Positions 22,494-31,627 of a stretch of DNA of 54,710 bases are shown here, in pieces. A program made the translations under genes and the position numbers. The stretch comes from a virus: positions 1-54,710 of IMG/VR virus record IMGVR_UViG_3300025117_000080. One strand, given 5' to 3'. Below the pieces are notes generated by a model. It was given only the letters and a program-made list of their open reading frames with translations. It did not search any database and was not told the origin of the DNA. Every line of letters begins with the position of its first letter. Within the stretch, counting starts at the first letter, position 1.

Positions 22494-23501
22494 CTACCCA
22501 TTATATGCCTTGCCCTTGATTATCTTGAAGTTATGGACAAGGAATCCGTCCTCTTGAAGATTCTCAACCATTCCAAAGCCGTGGTTCCACTTATTGATTG
22601 GGGCATAGTCTGGATGCAGATCGCACGCGCAACCGATGGACCAAGTTCCAATGGTCTTGCCGTCCATGTCTGTTTCTGAATGCCCTGACGTTCTGTGCCA
22701 ATGGGCGCACATGCAATGCGCCTTTCCTCTGTTATAGACCCCTCTTGCCGGGTTTACTGGGTCGGAGAACATCCTTCCGAACTCATGCCCATGGATAAGG
22801 TTTAAGCTGTCTATTTTTATTATTCTGCGCTCTTGGATTAATTCGATGTCGTGCTTTTTGAAGTGTAAGAAGTTTTCATAGTTGAAGTCCGGGACTTCAA
22901 GCAACTCTGGAGCTTTTACCCATAACCACCTTTCGTATCGTTCGTCGTGATTGCCTTGCTTGACTCTTATTTTTATTCCGCTAAACCCTGCCCTTATTGA
23001 TTCAAGAATTGACCTTGCAGCCTGTATCTCCCCCCACAAGTCCCGCTTGCGTGGGTCTGTTTCCCATCGGCTTGAGGCATAAAAATCAACAAAATCTCCA
23101 AGGATAAGTATGCCGTCAACGCCTTGCTTGTATCCGTACTCAAGGGCTACCGTTAGAGCTTCTTTGCTGTGGTATGGGGCGTGGATATCACCTATTATGA
23201 GCGTTTTTGATTCTGTGAGATTGATCGGAAGCCATTCGTCAAAATGCCGTATGCCCTCTGGCATTGATTCAAATGGATTTGTTCTACCTGTATCCTTAAA
23301 AAACTCTTCTGAAGCTATATTTTTTTTTAGCGCTGACCCTCTTTGACCTCTTAAATATCTTATAATTTGGCGTACATTTTCTATATTAGAAAACGCCGAT
23401 GGTTCTTTTTTATAAATTAGTTTTGATAGTGTGAGGGAAGGGGTGTCTGGGTAAAGTTTAAGATACCCCCTAACGATTTCATTTTTTACTGTGGCAGGCA
23501 C
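22494..23501 (-). CDS. Calcineurin-like metallophosphoesterase
   Basis: 335 residues. Metal-binding motifs in order: GDIHAPYH, GDFVD, GNHDERYERW, HGHEFGR and HWHR. An N-terminal helical part of about 100 residues precedes the catalytic domain. GTG at 23501 is chosen because GGAAGG lies six bases upstream and the gap to the previous stop is then 23 bases. The substrate is unknown; phage members include nucleotide phosphatases and nucleases. Confidence 0.8.
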   Translation of the reverse strand: MPATVKNEIVRGYLKLYPDTPSLTLSKLIYKKEPSAFSNIENVRQIIRYLRGQRGSALKKNIASEEFFKDTGRTNPFESMPEGIRHFDEWLPINLTESKTLIIGDIHAPYHSKEALTVALEYGYKQGVDGILILGDFVDFYASSRWETDPRKRDLWGEIQAARSILESIRAGFSGIKIRVKQGNHDERYERWLWVKAPELLEVPDFNYENFLHFKKHDIELIQERRIIKIDSLNLIHGHEFGRMFSDPVNPARGVYNRGKAHCMCAHWHRTSGHSETDMDGKTIGTWSIGCACDLHPDYAPINKWNHGFGMVENLQEDGFLVHNFKIIKGKAYNG

Positions 23502-23524
23502 TATAAACCTTCCGTATGGGTTAA

Positions 23525-23980
23525 CTACCTCATGGCCCCGACGAAAGCTTCGGCCACGGAACGCACAGCTTCGGGAGCGAACTGCCGCATCCACTCCATG
23601 TCAACTTCTTCTGCTGAAAGCGGCATGGGGATATTCAGCAGGGCAGAAAGGTCTTTCGCATCGGCAAGTAGCAAATCCGAGTTTTTCACGTCCTCGTCCA
23701 TGAGCATCTGGCTCAAAATAGCCTCCACGCTCACCAGATATGGCTCACCTGTGGCTTTCTGGATGGAGTCATAGGCTACCACTACCGTCTTAGCCAGCGC
23801 CGGATTATTGGCCGCTACGTGCGCCCCTGCGTGCCTGGCTATGATTCTTGCGGCCATAAGTTTGTTATCCTGTGGCGTGGCGCACCCATTGAACGCGAAT
23901 ACGCAGCAAAATGCTACTAAACACAGCCCCATGATGGCTACGATTAGAGCTGTGATCGCCCTACCTGAATTACTGGACAT
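23525..23980 (-). CDS. Lipoprotein or membrane-anchored protein of the lysis region
   Basis: 151 residues. A hydrophobic segment (about 9-30) ends in FNGCATP, a plausible lipobox with Cys33. The rest is helical and Ala-rich (AAKDLSALLNIPMPLS). It overlaps the holin-like gene stop/start. Spanin-like outer-membrane lipoprotein is one option, but it is longer than usual o-spanins. Confidence 0.55.
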   Translation of the reverse strand: MSSNSGRAITALIVAIMGLCLVAFCCVFAFNGCATPQDNKLMAARIIARHAGAHVAANNPALAKTVVVAYDSIQKATGEPYLVSVEAILSQMLMDEDVKNSDLLLADAKDLSALLNIPMPLSAEEVDMEWMRQFAPEAVRSVAEAFVGAMR

Positions 23981-24179
23981 TGGGCTCCTCCTCTTTGGTT
24001 TCTTCTTTAGGTGTTGACCTGGCCTTGTTCAGAGCCAGCGTTGCAACAGCGATAAGCAACGTCTTGGCCTCTCCGGTCATGTCGGTCAAGTACCAAAAGC
24101 CGATACCGAAAGCCGTAGTTATGGCCATGAAAACCAGCCTTACGCCGTGATCGTTCCAAAACTTAGAAAGCCATTGCAT
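23970..24179 (-). CDS. Holin-like small membrane protein
   Basis: 69 residues with two hydrophobic stretches, about 13-31 (VRLVFMAITTAFGIGFWYL) and 37-50, and a charged Lys/Glu C-terminus, the plan of class II holins. AGGAGG ribosome site. Next to lipoprotein and other membrane genes. Assignment is by topology only. Confidence 0.5.
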   Translation of the reverse strand: MQWLSKFWNDHGVRLVFMAITTAFGIGFWYLTDMTGEAKTLLIAVATLALNKARSTPKEETKEEEPNVQ

Positions 24180-24188
24180 AGAACCTCC

Positions 24189-24317
24189 TTATTCCCACAT
24201 GTGTCTGAACCACTTATGATAAAAGTTTAACGAACCAAGACTCATATCAAAGAATACGCGAATATCAGATTCTTCGTCTTCATTCCACCATGGCCTATTT
24301 CGCGGGTTGTATCTCAT
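24189..24317 (-). CDS. Tiny hypothetical protein
   Basis: 42 residues, ATG coupled to the upstream stop by ATGA (24314-24317). Aromatic and acidic (RPWWNEDEES; NFYHKWFRHMW). No family recognised. Confidence 0.5.
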   Translation of the reverse strand: MRYNPRNRPWWNEDEESDIRVFFDMSLGSLNFYHKWFRHMWE

Positions 24318-24532
24318 CCCATCTTCCTAATACGTTTTTCGACATTGAAAAGTGTTTGTTCTCTGTCCTGTATGTCACGCAGTACTTGGGCCACAAGTTC
24401 CGGCTTTTTGTTCTCTGCCCTGAGAGTTGAAAGTACCATGTGAAATGGTGCGATCTGCCTCTTTAGATATGCCGCTTTCAGTTTCAGTTTGTTGATCTTG
24501 CTGTTTCTGAAGTATCCGACAAGCGGGAACAT
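24314..24532 (-). CDS. Small coiled-coil protein
   Basis: 72 residues, basic, predicted coiled coil over most of its length (KLKAAYLKRQIAPF; VLRDIQDREQTLFNVEKRI). Ribosome site AGGAGG-like. Function unknown. Confidence 0.5.
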   Translation of the reverse strand: MFPLVGYFRNSKINKLKLKAAYLKRQIAPFHMVLSTLRAENKKPELVAQVLRDIQDREQTLFNVEKRIRKMG

Positions 24533-24545
24533 AGGGCCTCCTTAT

Positions 24546-24926
24546 TTAATCATTGTCCTTTTCGCCATCCCACTCAATACGCTCTGGTATTGTTTTTTTT
24601 GATTCTGGAAAGTGACTTCCCGTCTTTCTCTCTTTAAGATAAATTTTACCGTCTTTTGCGGAGTAGATATATTTGGTCGCGCTTCCAGGTGGTCTCCCGC
24701 CCTCTGGATACATATACTGAGATGAGCAAATTTGAGTTACTTCAAGAGTGCCGTCATCATTAAGAGTTACATCGGTGAACAAGCAGTTATCGCCCCAAGG
24801 AAATGGGTCATGGTGTGTAGTAGTTGGGAACATTGGAAGGTACGTAATCCCGTCATCGGCTCTTGTTCCTGAAGACGCACCGAATAGGACTATAAAAAAC
24901 AAGGGTACATAAAATAGGTTTTTCAT
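24546..24926 (-). CDS. Secreted small protein
   Basis: 126 residues from ATG at 24926. N-terminal Sec signal, KNLFYVPLFFIVLFGASSG, with likely cleavage before or after TRA. The mature part has two Cys and many aromatic and Gly/Pro residues. No enzymatic motif seen. It sits in the membrane/lysis cluster. Confidence 0.55.
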   Translation of the reverse strand: MKNLFYVPLFFIVLFGASSGTRADDGITYLPMFPTTTHHDPFPWGDNCLFTDVTLNDDGTLEVTQICSSQYMYPEGGRPPGSATKYIYSAKDGKIYLKERKTGSHFPESKKTIPERIEWDGEKDND

Positions 24927-24942
24927 TTCATCGCCTCGCAAT

Positions 24943-25167
24943 CTAAGCAGAGTACCAATCTTTCTGGTCCGTAGCATCCTCCTCCGGTTCCTGGTAGGTC
25001 TCCGGGGCCTGGTAGGTCGAGCGCGAGATAGCAGCATTTTTTCTCAACAGGGGGCAACTCTCGCTTTTGGTGTCTGGGTGGTGACATACGCAACCCCTTC
25101 CGGCTTTGTCGAAGTTCCAGCCGTAATACTTGCAATTCGGTATCGCGCATCCGTTGCCCTGTGCCAT
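24943..25167 (-). CDS. Small Cys-rich protein
   Basis: 74 residues. CAIPNC, GCVCHHPD and CPLL give five or six possible zinc ligands in the first 40 residues; the end is polar. Its ATG immediately follows the TGA of the upstream gene. Confidence 0.55.
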   Translation of the reverse strand: MAQGNGCAIPNCKYYGWNFDKAGRGCVCHHPDTKSESCPLLRKNAAISRSTYQAPETYQEPEEDATDQKDWYSA

Positions 25168-25494
25168 TCACGGTCCGCTTGGAAGCCTGATAGCTTCCAC
25201 GATTTTAACAATTCCCATCTTTCCGATGTAGATTATGCCGCCCATGACCGACACAACCATGAATGTTACGATGGCGAGGCCCAGCTTTTCCCCGCGCTTT
25301 TTGTATCTGGAGATGAAACGGTTGTTCTCCCGCAAGATCTCGATGCCGGCAGAATAACCAAGGTTGCCGCCCACGTCCTTGACCATGCCCATCAAGTGAC
25401 CAAGCTCTTCCTGCGCCTCATGTGGAAGGTTGCAATGGCATTGGCCTTTTACTGCCGCTGCGATTCGTTCAATATCCGTTTCTGTGAGTGCCAT
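25168..25494 (-). CDS. Membrane protein with one transmembrane helix
   Basis: 108 residues. ESLTETDIERI-like acidic start, CHC in the middle, then a helix RYKKRGEKLG leading to one membrane span (LAIVTFMVVSVMGGIIYIG, about 73-91). Similar small proteins sit beside phage holins. Function unknown. Confidence 0.5.
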   Translation of the reverse strand: MALTETDIERIAAAVKGQCHCNLPHEAQEELGHLMGMVKDVGGNLGYSAGIEILRENNRFISRYKKRGEKLGLAIVTFMVVSVMGGIIYIGKMGIVKIVEAIRLPSGP

Positions 25495-25642
25495 CGGTTA
25501 TTCCCTGTAAAAAAGTTCATATAAGTTGTGAATCTGATTACATACATATCCCCAAGCCGTGGGGGCTATTACCGATAAACGCTCAACATATTGACGGCAC
25601 GCTCTTTGCTTTGGAGTCTTTAACCCAAACCGGAGGAAAGAC

Positions 25643-26347
25643 ATGCTTTCAGAGGCGATCAAGGCTAGGCCCCGTTTGTACGATGCCATCAACTTTTTCC
25701 GACCACTGCAATCATCCACGGAGGCGTGGCTGGATAAATTCGCCCGGGACCATAGGGCTGTTAGGTTCATCCAGATTGGAGCCTCAGACGGGCTGCGGTG
25801 GGATTCCATGCGCCGTTTTATCGTCCGGTACGGATGGAGCGGGGTTCTTGTCGAACCGCTTCCCCAGGTATATGAAATGCTCCGTGCCAACTATGCGTAC
25901 CTCAAAAGGGACCTAGTTTTCATCAACGCAGCCGTGTCCGACAGGCAGGGATGTATTGACTTTTGGTGCGCGTCCAAAGACTTTTGCTCTATCCTGCCAG
26001 TGGAAAGGCAGTTATTCCTTCTCAGACAATCATCGCTTGACCGCGACTTCGTTTGTCGTAGGGTCGGAAGCCCTGATAGGATAGAGTGCTGCTCGGTTCC
26101 GTGCGTGACCGTCAACGAGATTGCCGACCAACACATGCCCAGCGGAGTGGATCTTCTGTTTATCGACGCCGAAGGGCATGATGCCGATATCATCCGTTCG
26201 ATTGATTTTTCTCGGTTAAAACCTGCCATAGTTTACGAGTCCCATAATCTCGGTCCCAAAAAGGCCCCTCTTCGTTCTTTTCTTGAGTCCCACGGATACG
26301 CCGTTTCTGATCTCGACGGTGATTCCGTGGCTACTTGTAAAACGTAG
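25643..26347 (+). CDS. FkbM-family methyltransferase
   Basis: 234 residues, strong GGAGGAAAG ribosome site. SAM-binding motif I FIQIGASDG (42-50), VLVEPLP acidic loop, NAAVSD, and DLLFIDAEGHDADII (about 170-184) are the FkbM signature. Members O-methylate sugars or small molecules. It is the only rightward gene between the lysis and fibre clusters and converges with the latter, so it is probably a separately acquired cargo gene. A role in glycan change on host or virion is an inference. Confidence 0.8.
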   Translation: MLSEAIKARPRLYDAINFFRPLQSSTEAWLDKFARDHRAVRFIQIGASDGLRWDSMRRFIVRYGWSGVLVEPLPQVYEMLRANYAYLKRDLVFINAAVSDRQGCIDFWCASKDFCSILPVERQLFLLRQSSLDRDFVCRRVGSPDRIECCSVPCVTVNEIADQHMPSGVDLLFIDAEGHDADIIRSIDFSRLKPAIVYESHNLGPKKAPLRSFLESHGYAVSDLDGDSVATCKT

Positions 26348-27458
26348 CCCCATACCCCTTTATCGAAAACCCTGTCGGCGGTGCTGGTGTGGGTGTTGGG
26401 GTAGGTGTTGGGGTTGGTGTTGCTGGTGCCGCGCTTATTGAAAAGTCGGCGCTTGCCGCTGAACTCTGGTTGCTTGATCCGTCTTGGCATAGCATGTCAT
26501 ATTGATACGAAGCGTCACATGCCAAAGAAAGCGTTTGGGCGTGTACCGTTCCGCCCGTTGTTGACATTGGCGTCATGGCGGCCCAGGCTGTCCCGTTGGC
26601 CCCGTAACGACAGGTCGCGGTTTCGCTTGAGGTAACGCCAAGGGTCACGTTGCGCGGGTCGCTGGTGCAAGTCTGTGTGGTCGTAGGGTAAGCACCTGAT
26701 AGGGTGGGGGGCGTTGAATCTGGCGTTGGGCTTGGCGTCGGTGTTGGGGTTGCCCCTGGGATGGCATCGTAAACCGTAATATCGTCGATGTAATGGATCG
26801 AGTTGGTCATTTGCGCTCCGGTTCCTGGATTTCCGGTGACACAAACCCAATCAACGTACTCAGCGTCGTCTCCGGTAGCCAACCACATCTTTGAGGTTGA
26901 TTGATACCGAAGGACGCCGTTGAACCAAATGCGGATTGTACCGTTAGCCGTTCCGGGTGTGTTGTAGATCCACTGGACCATGATTTGGGTCCAGCTTCCA
27001 AGACCCATGTTTGTCCACGAACCGCCAAGAGCGCCGACTCCAGACGCAACATTGTTAGAATCTCTGAAGACTCCGCCATAGTAGTACCAGGGAGAACTGC
27101 TCTCAACAACGAAAGCCTCTATGTATGGGTTATCCTCTGGTGTCGTTCCCCTTAACCTGAAGAACTTGACACCCTCAGAATCGTCCCAACTTTCTGTATA
27201 CCAATAAAAGACGACTACGACTTCGGGAACATCGAGTGACGCGCCGATCCCCCGGAATAGCTTATCTCCTGGGTAACTGTTTATGATCCGTACAGAATGA
27301 GTGCCACCGTGAGCCCTGGCAGTTGAAAGACTCACACCTGAACCAGCCGACCAGCCTTCGAGAGTGTTCGACTCGAAGGTGGTTGTCGCCAGAATCTCAG
27401 CGGCCCCGGCGTAAGTCGGAAAGAGCAGACACAGTAAGAGGAGAAGTCTTATTGCCAT
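26331..27458 (-). CDS. Secreted lectin-like protein with Thr-Pro linkers
   Basis: 375 residues. Residues 1-19 are a Sec signal ending in AGA-A. A beta-rich lectin/LamG-like domain follows to about 232 (SWTQIMVQWIYNTPG; IRIWFNGVLRY), then a TPTPTPSPTP linker, a Cys-containing Ig/Fn-like domain (270-345), a second TPTP linker and a short end GFSIKGYGATFYK. Overlaps the previous gene by 10 bases, last of a six-gene run of exported proteins. Probably an adhesion or fibre protein. Confidence 0.6.
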   Translation of the reverse strand: MAIRLLLLLCLLFPTYAGAAEILATTTFESNTLEGWSAGSGVSLSTARAHGGTHSVRIINSYPGDKLFRGIGASLDVPEVVVVFYWYTESWDDSEGVKFFRLRGTTPEDNPYIEAFVVESSSPWYYYGGVFRDSNNVASGVGALGGSWTNMGLGSWTQIMVQWIYNTPGTANGTIRIWFNGVLRYQSTSKMWLATGDDAEYVDWVCVTGNPGTGAQMTNSIHYIDDITVYDAIPGATPTPTPSPTPDSTPPTLSGAYPTTTQTCTSDPRNVTLGVTSSETATCRYGANGTAWAAMTPMSTTGGTVHAQTLSLACDASYQYDMLCQDGSSNQSSAASADFSISAAPATPTPTPTPTPTPAPPTGFSIKGYGATFYK

Positions 27459-29200
27459 GAATCGTACACTCTCACGTTTTTAATATAAAATGCAGGCGCT
27501 ACACCCGAAGCGTTGCCAACATTCATTTCAACCGGAGCTGTGTCAAAAGCCGTCAGGTCGGTTGTGGCCGTGGCCGTTATTCCTTCCACTGTCACGCTTA
27601 CGCTCGGGTCCGTAGCTCCCGCTCTCCATTTGGCTTCAAGGTGATACCAAGTATCGACCACAAGGCCAGCGGCGGCGGTTGTTGCCCTTACGGGTCCGGC
27701 GTTCGATCCTTCGTATTGAACCCGTATGTCGTCTCCGTCATAGAGCATAATTATGAACTCATCCTGAGAACTTTCTCCAACCAGAGAAAACAGCCAGCCG
27801 GAGTTTGCCCATGTCGCCACTCGGAAATCGAAAGAAACAGTTCCGGCTGAGTAATCCCAGAGATCGTAAGATGAGAGATCGAAACTTGCTGTATCGTAGG
27901 CACCCGGAATGTACAAGGCATAGCCGGTAGACCCAAGACCGGAAACGTCTTCCCCGCTTGCGGAGCTTTCAAGTGTTACGGTCAGGTCTCCAGCAGAACA
28001 TCCCCCGTTATCGGTTGATATGTCTTCGGTAGTTACGAAGTCCGCGAGCATTGGCCAGTTGAACGTAATGCCCCCGGTGCAAGTCGTGCCACCTCCTGCC
28101 GCCGTGGTCACGTTGAAAGCTCTTATCATGCCGCCCACATTAAGCGAAGTCGTCGTGGTCGTGCTGTTAAGAGAACTTGATTCAAGGTAAACCGTAACCT
28201 CATCGTTAAGGGCCACGGTTCCAGCCGTTGAAGTCCTTGCCCCTGCGTTGATCTGATATTCCCCGCCCCCGCCAGAAATGGAAATGCTCGTCGTGGAGTC
28301 TATATCCGTGACGGTCATGTTGTCGTCATACTCGGTCGTTACGTTGGCATCGGCAACATCGTCAAAAGAATAGTCAGCCGGATAGCTGTCAACCCCAGAT
28401 GTCCCAAGAGCCGCCGCTATAGCCGCCTGAACAGCCGCCATTGTCGCCACTCTATTTGAACTGTCGCTTGCAGCTTGAGTCGGTGCCGTGACTTCCCCGG
28501 CGAAATCAATCTGACCACTCATGACAAAGTTGCCAGACTCGTCAACGTACCCGCCCTTTATTTCTGTGGGGTCGTTCTCGTTATAGCCCTGCCTGTAAAG
28601 CTTCCATTCGCCGCCAATGTTTTCGGCCCAAATCCAGAACTCTCCTGAAGCTATGGCCCTTGAAAACGTGATTGTGTTGCCTGTAAAAGAGGCCCCGCAC
28701 TCACCGTCAACGCAAGTGTCGTTGTGAACCGAAGTATTGTATTCATGGGCGAGCCGTTCGGTATCCGTTGAAGCTGTGGCCGCTGCTTGCTTATCCGTGT
28801 CCAATTCGTTGAGGGCGGCTTGTACCGTGACCGCTGCAATATCTCCGGCAGGCGTGTTGACTACCTCTGCCGCCGTCTGGTCATCGGTGGTCGCTTCTAC
28901 AGCGGTTTCGATGGCCTGTAAAGCTGCGTATATAGTGGATGAATCGGCAATCGTGGAGCCCGTGAAGGTTCCAAGGTTTTCAGAATTTGCGGCCACACCC
29001 GAGAGCGTTACGAGATCCGCAATATCGCCGGCATTGTCGTTTACCGCATTGTTCATCGCGTTGGCCTGGGTAGCCGTGAACGTGCCGCCTGTTGAGAACG
29101 GCGAAGTTCCAAGGCCGGTATCCCCCTTGGTATCCTCAAGGCGGTGATGGGCGCACGATGCGAGAAACAGGATCAGAATCAGTGGTAAAAGTTTCTTCAT
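27449..29200 (-). CDS. Fibre-like lipoprotein
   Basis: 583 residues from ATG at 29200 (ATGA overlap with the upstream stop). Lipoprotein signal: KKLLPLILILFLASC. The segment TAAEVVNTPAGDIAAVTVQ and ALNELDT near residue 110-140 is a known tail-fibre repeat and is shared with the 32395 gene. The C-terminal 200 residues look like a LamG/concanavalin domain (SSYDLWDYSAGTVSFDFR; DTWYHLEAKW). A fibre protein with a lipobox is odd. Confidence 0.65.
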   Translation of the reverse strand: MKKLLPLILILFLASCAHHRLEDTKGDTGLGTSPFSTGGTFTATQANAMNNAVNDNAGDIADLVTLSGVAANSENLGTFTGSTIADSSTIYAALQAIETAVEATTDDQTAAEVVNTPAGDIAAVTVQAALNELDTDKQAAATASTDTERLAHEYNTSVHNDTCVDGECGASFTGNTITFSRAIASGEFWIWAENIGGEWKLYRQGYNENDPTEIKGGYVDESGNFVMSGQIDFAGEVTAPTQAASDSSNRVATMAAVQAAIAAALGTSGVDSYPADYSFDDVADANVTTEYDDNMTVTDIDSTTSISISGGGGEYQINAGARTSTAGTVALNDEVTVYLESSSLNSTTTTTSLNVGGMIRAFNVTTAAGGGTTCTGGITFNWPMLADFVTTEDISTDNGGCSAGDLTVTLESSASGEDVSGLGSTGYALYIPGAYDTASFDLSSYDLWDYSAGTVSFDFRVATWANSGWLFSLVGESSQDEFIIMLYDGDDIRVQYEGSNAGPVRATTAAAGLVVDTWYHLEAKWRAGATDPSVSVTVEGITATATTDLTAFDTAPVEMNVGNASGVAPAFYIKNVRVYDSWQ

Positions 29201-29829
29201 GGTTTGCATACTCCACATGGTTTGTATCCCTGGGCCACGGCGTCTTCAGGTGTGGCGAATCGTGCAGTGCAGGAAAGGCAATCGTGATACCGGCAACCCT
29301 CCCGGTGGAATGTCCGGGTGAGGATATTGCCGGAATATGGCGCCTGGGACTCATCGGGCTGAACGGTCACGATCCAGAGTTTGCCCATGTCGTTTGCAGT
29401 GTACTCCCCGGGGGCTAACTCAGTGATCGGAGAACCGTCCTTGAGCAGCACGAATCCCCTGGGAGGTGATGGCGTGGCTGTTGGTGTTGGCGTAGGTTCG
29501 ACGGTCGGCTCGGGAGTAGGCGTGGGAGTGGGTGTCGTGGAAACAAACAGGACCTCGTTGGAATTGCCGCTCTGAATTGTACCGGCATATGCGCGCACGA
29601 CGAAGTAGTATTCTGTGTCGTCGGCCAGATCGTAGACCGTGGCCGTGGTCCTCGTGCCAGACCAGACCGGCGCGGAATAGTTGTAATTCCCGCCATGCTC
29701 CCGTTGGTAGAGCCGATAGCCTTCGGGCGCTGGATTATTCGCATCCCATTGCAGCGTGACCTGGGCGGCTTGCGCGACGGCGCAAAACGCGCACGTTATG
29801 AGCAAGGCGGTCAATAGGGCTTTCTTCAT
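29197..29829 (-). CDS. Secreted Fn3-Pro/Thr linker-Ada zinc-domain protein
   Basis: 210 residues. Signal peptide KKALLTALLITCAFCAVAQA, then a fibronectin type III domain (about 22-97, DLADDTEYYFVVRAYAG), a TPTPTPTPEPTVEPTPTPT linker and a C-terminal Ada-like metal site with FHREGC, CLSC and PCGVCKP. The Ada-type site outside DNA repair is common in secreted proteins. Between two fibre-like genes. Confidence 0.65.
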   Translation of the reverse strand: MKKALLTALLITCAFCAVAQAAQVTLQWDANNPAPEGYRLYQREHGGNYNYSAPVWSGTRTTATVYDLADDTEYYFVVRAYAGTIQSGNSNEVLFVSTTPTPTPTPEPTVEPTPTPTATPSPPRGFVLLKDGSPITELAPGEYTANDMGKLWIVTVQPDESQAPYSGNILTRTFHREGCRYHDCLSCTARFATPEDAVAQGYKPCGVCKP

Positions 29830-29929
29830 TTCTGGTCATCCTTTCGCGCTGGAGCACGCTTTCCACTATGTCGGCGATGCGTTCAAGTTCTACCGCTTTA
29901 ACGTACCCCACATAAATCGTTTCCGGCAT
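29735..29929 (-). CDS. Possible small overlapping ORF
   Basis: 64 residues from ATG at 29929 with GGGGGCAG upstream. The first 36 residues (KAVELERIADIVESVLQRE) look like a plausible helix, but the 3' half overlaps the next gene in another frame. Low certainty. Confidence 0.3.
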   Translation of the reverse strand: MPETIYVGYVKAVELERIADIVESVLQRERMTRNEESPIDRLAHNVRVLRRRASRPGHAAMGCE

Positions 29930-29962
29930 TCTGCCCCCAGGGTGCGTTCACACCTTCATTAC

Positions 29963-31627
29963 CTACCTGATCGATAATCCACTCCCGCCGCCCCCGGACA
30001 TCGTTGTCGGCCCCGGTGTCGGGGTAGGCGTCGGAGTCGGAGTGGGCTCTCCTGTCGTGTACTCATAGGCCCCGATGTCCCACGTAGTACTTTGTGGCCG
30101 AGTTGTCCCCGAGATATCTTTTGCTATCGACAAACTGTAGCGCGTAGAAAAATCAGTGAAAACCTGATGGGCGACACCCGCGCCAATGGCAGGGGAAAGA
30201 GCGCCAAGGAAAAAGATGTCCCCGGCCTCATTGGTAAATAGCGGGTCGGCCTCCGTTGGGCAGTGATCGCATTCAGTCGTTGCTGTCGCCAGAGCCGAGG
30301 CGCTTGTATAAGTTGTCCCTCCCCAATACGTTCGCATGCCAGAATCATGGAGAATATAGTCGATGTCTGCCGTGGTCGTTGTTTGTACCATGATGTCGTA
30401 AGCAGATGCGTCTGAGCGGTCTGAAATCAGGTTATTGGCGACCTGGATGTTTGCATTTCCAGTCGAGAATTGGATGCCCTTATCGCAGTTGTGGATGGTG
30501 TTTCCGACTATGCTTCCTGCGCTGGAAGTCGCTCTCATGTGCAGAGCCACGCCAGAACCATAGTAACTGGTCGCATCGGTCGATCCGTCAATATCCCTTA
30601 CGACGTTCCCGATATAGTTGATATTCGAGCCGCCCGTACAAATCACACCGACCGCACACGAATAAATCAGGTTGTTTATTATCCAGTTATATTCAGTATC
30701 TTCGTGGAGTACGATGCCCGCACCCTCGTCATCTCCATGTGCGGTGTCCATGCCGTAACAGGTGTTGCCTGATATTATAATATCCGAGCCATCTTTAACG
30801 TCTATGCAGTTCTCTTTGTTCTCATACATCGTATTCGCACCGATGTAGATATAGGCCGGAAAAGTGGTTCCGGATGCTTCCCCGGTTTGAACCGAATCGC
30901 CCTGAACATGGTAGATGGTGTTGGATAGTATCCAAACATGATTCGCAAAGTATCTCGGCTTCATCCCATGGAAGTCTGCCGCGCTGTCGCTCGTCCACAA
31001 GCCAAGACCGCTTACTGTGCAACCATATACAATCAAATTAGTATTTTGATTATCGGCATCCGTGCCATCAAAGCCAATCCCGGCCCCATTGGTGCCGACC
31101 TCTGTCCCGGGGCCTACTATGCTGGCATTTCGAAACACTCCGTTGGTAGATTGAGGCCCGAATGCGAAGCCTGATGTGGTGTCAAGATTTATTTCTTCAA
31201 CATAGAAGTACGTCCCAAGTGCCGCGAAGGCATTGAACGTCGGCTCCGCTCCATGGACTCCTTTGATCCAAACGGGGCCAGCGCTATTTGCGGACCATGC
31301 CGCGCTGGTGCCATTACAGGTTATGACCGGGCTGGTATTAAAATCATCCCCGGCGATGATTACCAGGCTCCCTGCGGGAAGCGTTGTAGGTATCGTCAGC
31401 CTCGGTGCCCCCGGCCTACCATACGTTCTTCCGCTGTCCGTGCCAGACGAATCCACATAGTAATATCCCGCAACCTCGCTTGTCCATGGGTCCGGCTGTG
31501 CTGGGGCAACATCATCGATAGGGTTCTGCGTGCCGCCCCATGAAGCCGCTGGATCGGGAATGCCGACAGGCGGTGTATAGGCGAACACCGGACTTGCTAT
31601 CAGAAGCAGGATGGCTAAGTATTTCAT
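29963..31627 (-). CDS. Secreted right-handed beta-helix (tailspike-like) protein
   Basis: 554 residues from ATG at 31627. Sec signal KYLAILLLIASPVFA. The body shows repeating beta-helix rungs (VYGCTVSGLG; IIISGNTCYGM; NNLIYSCAVGVICTGG; GNTIHNCDKGIQF), like pectate-lyase folds of tailspikes. Ends with TPTPTPTPTPGP and Gly-rich SGGGGSGLSIR. Tailspikes do not normally carry a signal peptide. May bind or cleave surface polysaccharide. Confidence 0.7.
   Translation of the reverse strand: MKYLAILLLIASPVFAYTPPVGIPDPAASWGGTQNPIDDVAPAQPDPWTSEVAGYYYVDSSGTDSGRTYGRPGAPRLTIPTTLPAGSLVIIAGDDFNTSPVITCNGTSAAWSANSAGPVWIKGVHGAEPTFNAFAALGTYFYVEEINLDTTSGFAFGPQSTNGVFRNASIVGPGTEVGTNGAGIGFDGTDADNQNTNLIVYGCTVSGLGLWTSDSAADFHGMKPRYFANHVWILSNTIYHVQGDSVQTGEASGTTFPAYIYIGANTMYENKENCIDVKDGSDIIISGNTCYGMDTAHGDDEGAGIVLHEDTEYNWIINNLIYSCAVGVICTGGSNINYIGNVVRDIDGSTDATSYYGSGVALHMRATSSAGSIVGNTIHNCDKGIQFSTGNANIQVANNLISDRSDASAYDIMVQTTTTADIDYILHDSGMRTYWGGTTYTSASALATATTECDHCPTEADPLFTNEAGDIFFLGALSPAIGAGVAHQVFTDFSTRYSLSIAKDISGTTRPQSTTWDIGAYEYTTGEPTPTPTPTPTPGPTTMSGGGGSGLSIR

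Noticed and set aside
25498-26229. Minus-strand ORFs inside the FkbM gene
   Set aside because: Arg/Ser-rich shadows; FkbM has motif I, the DAEGHD block and a strong ribosome site.
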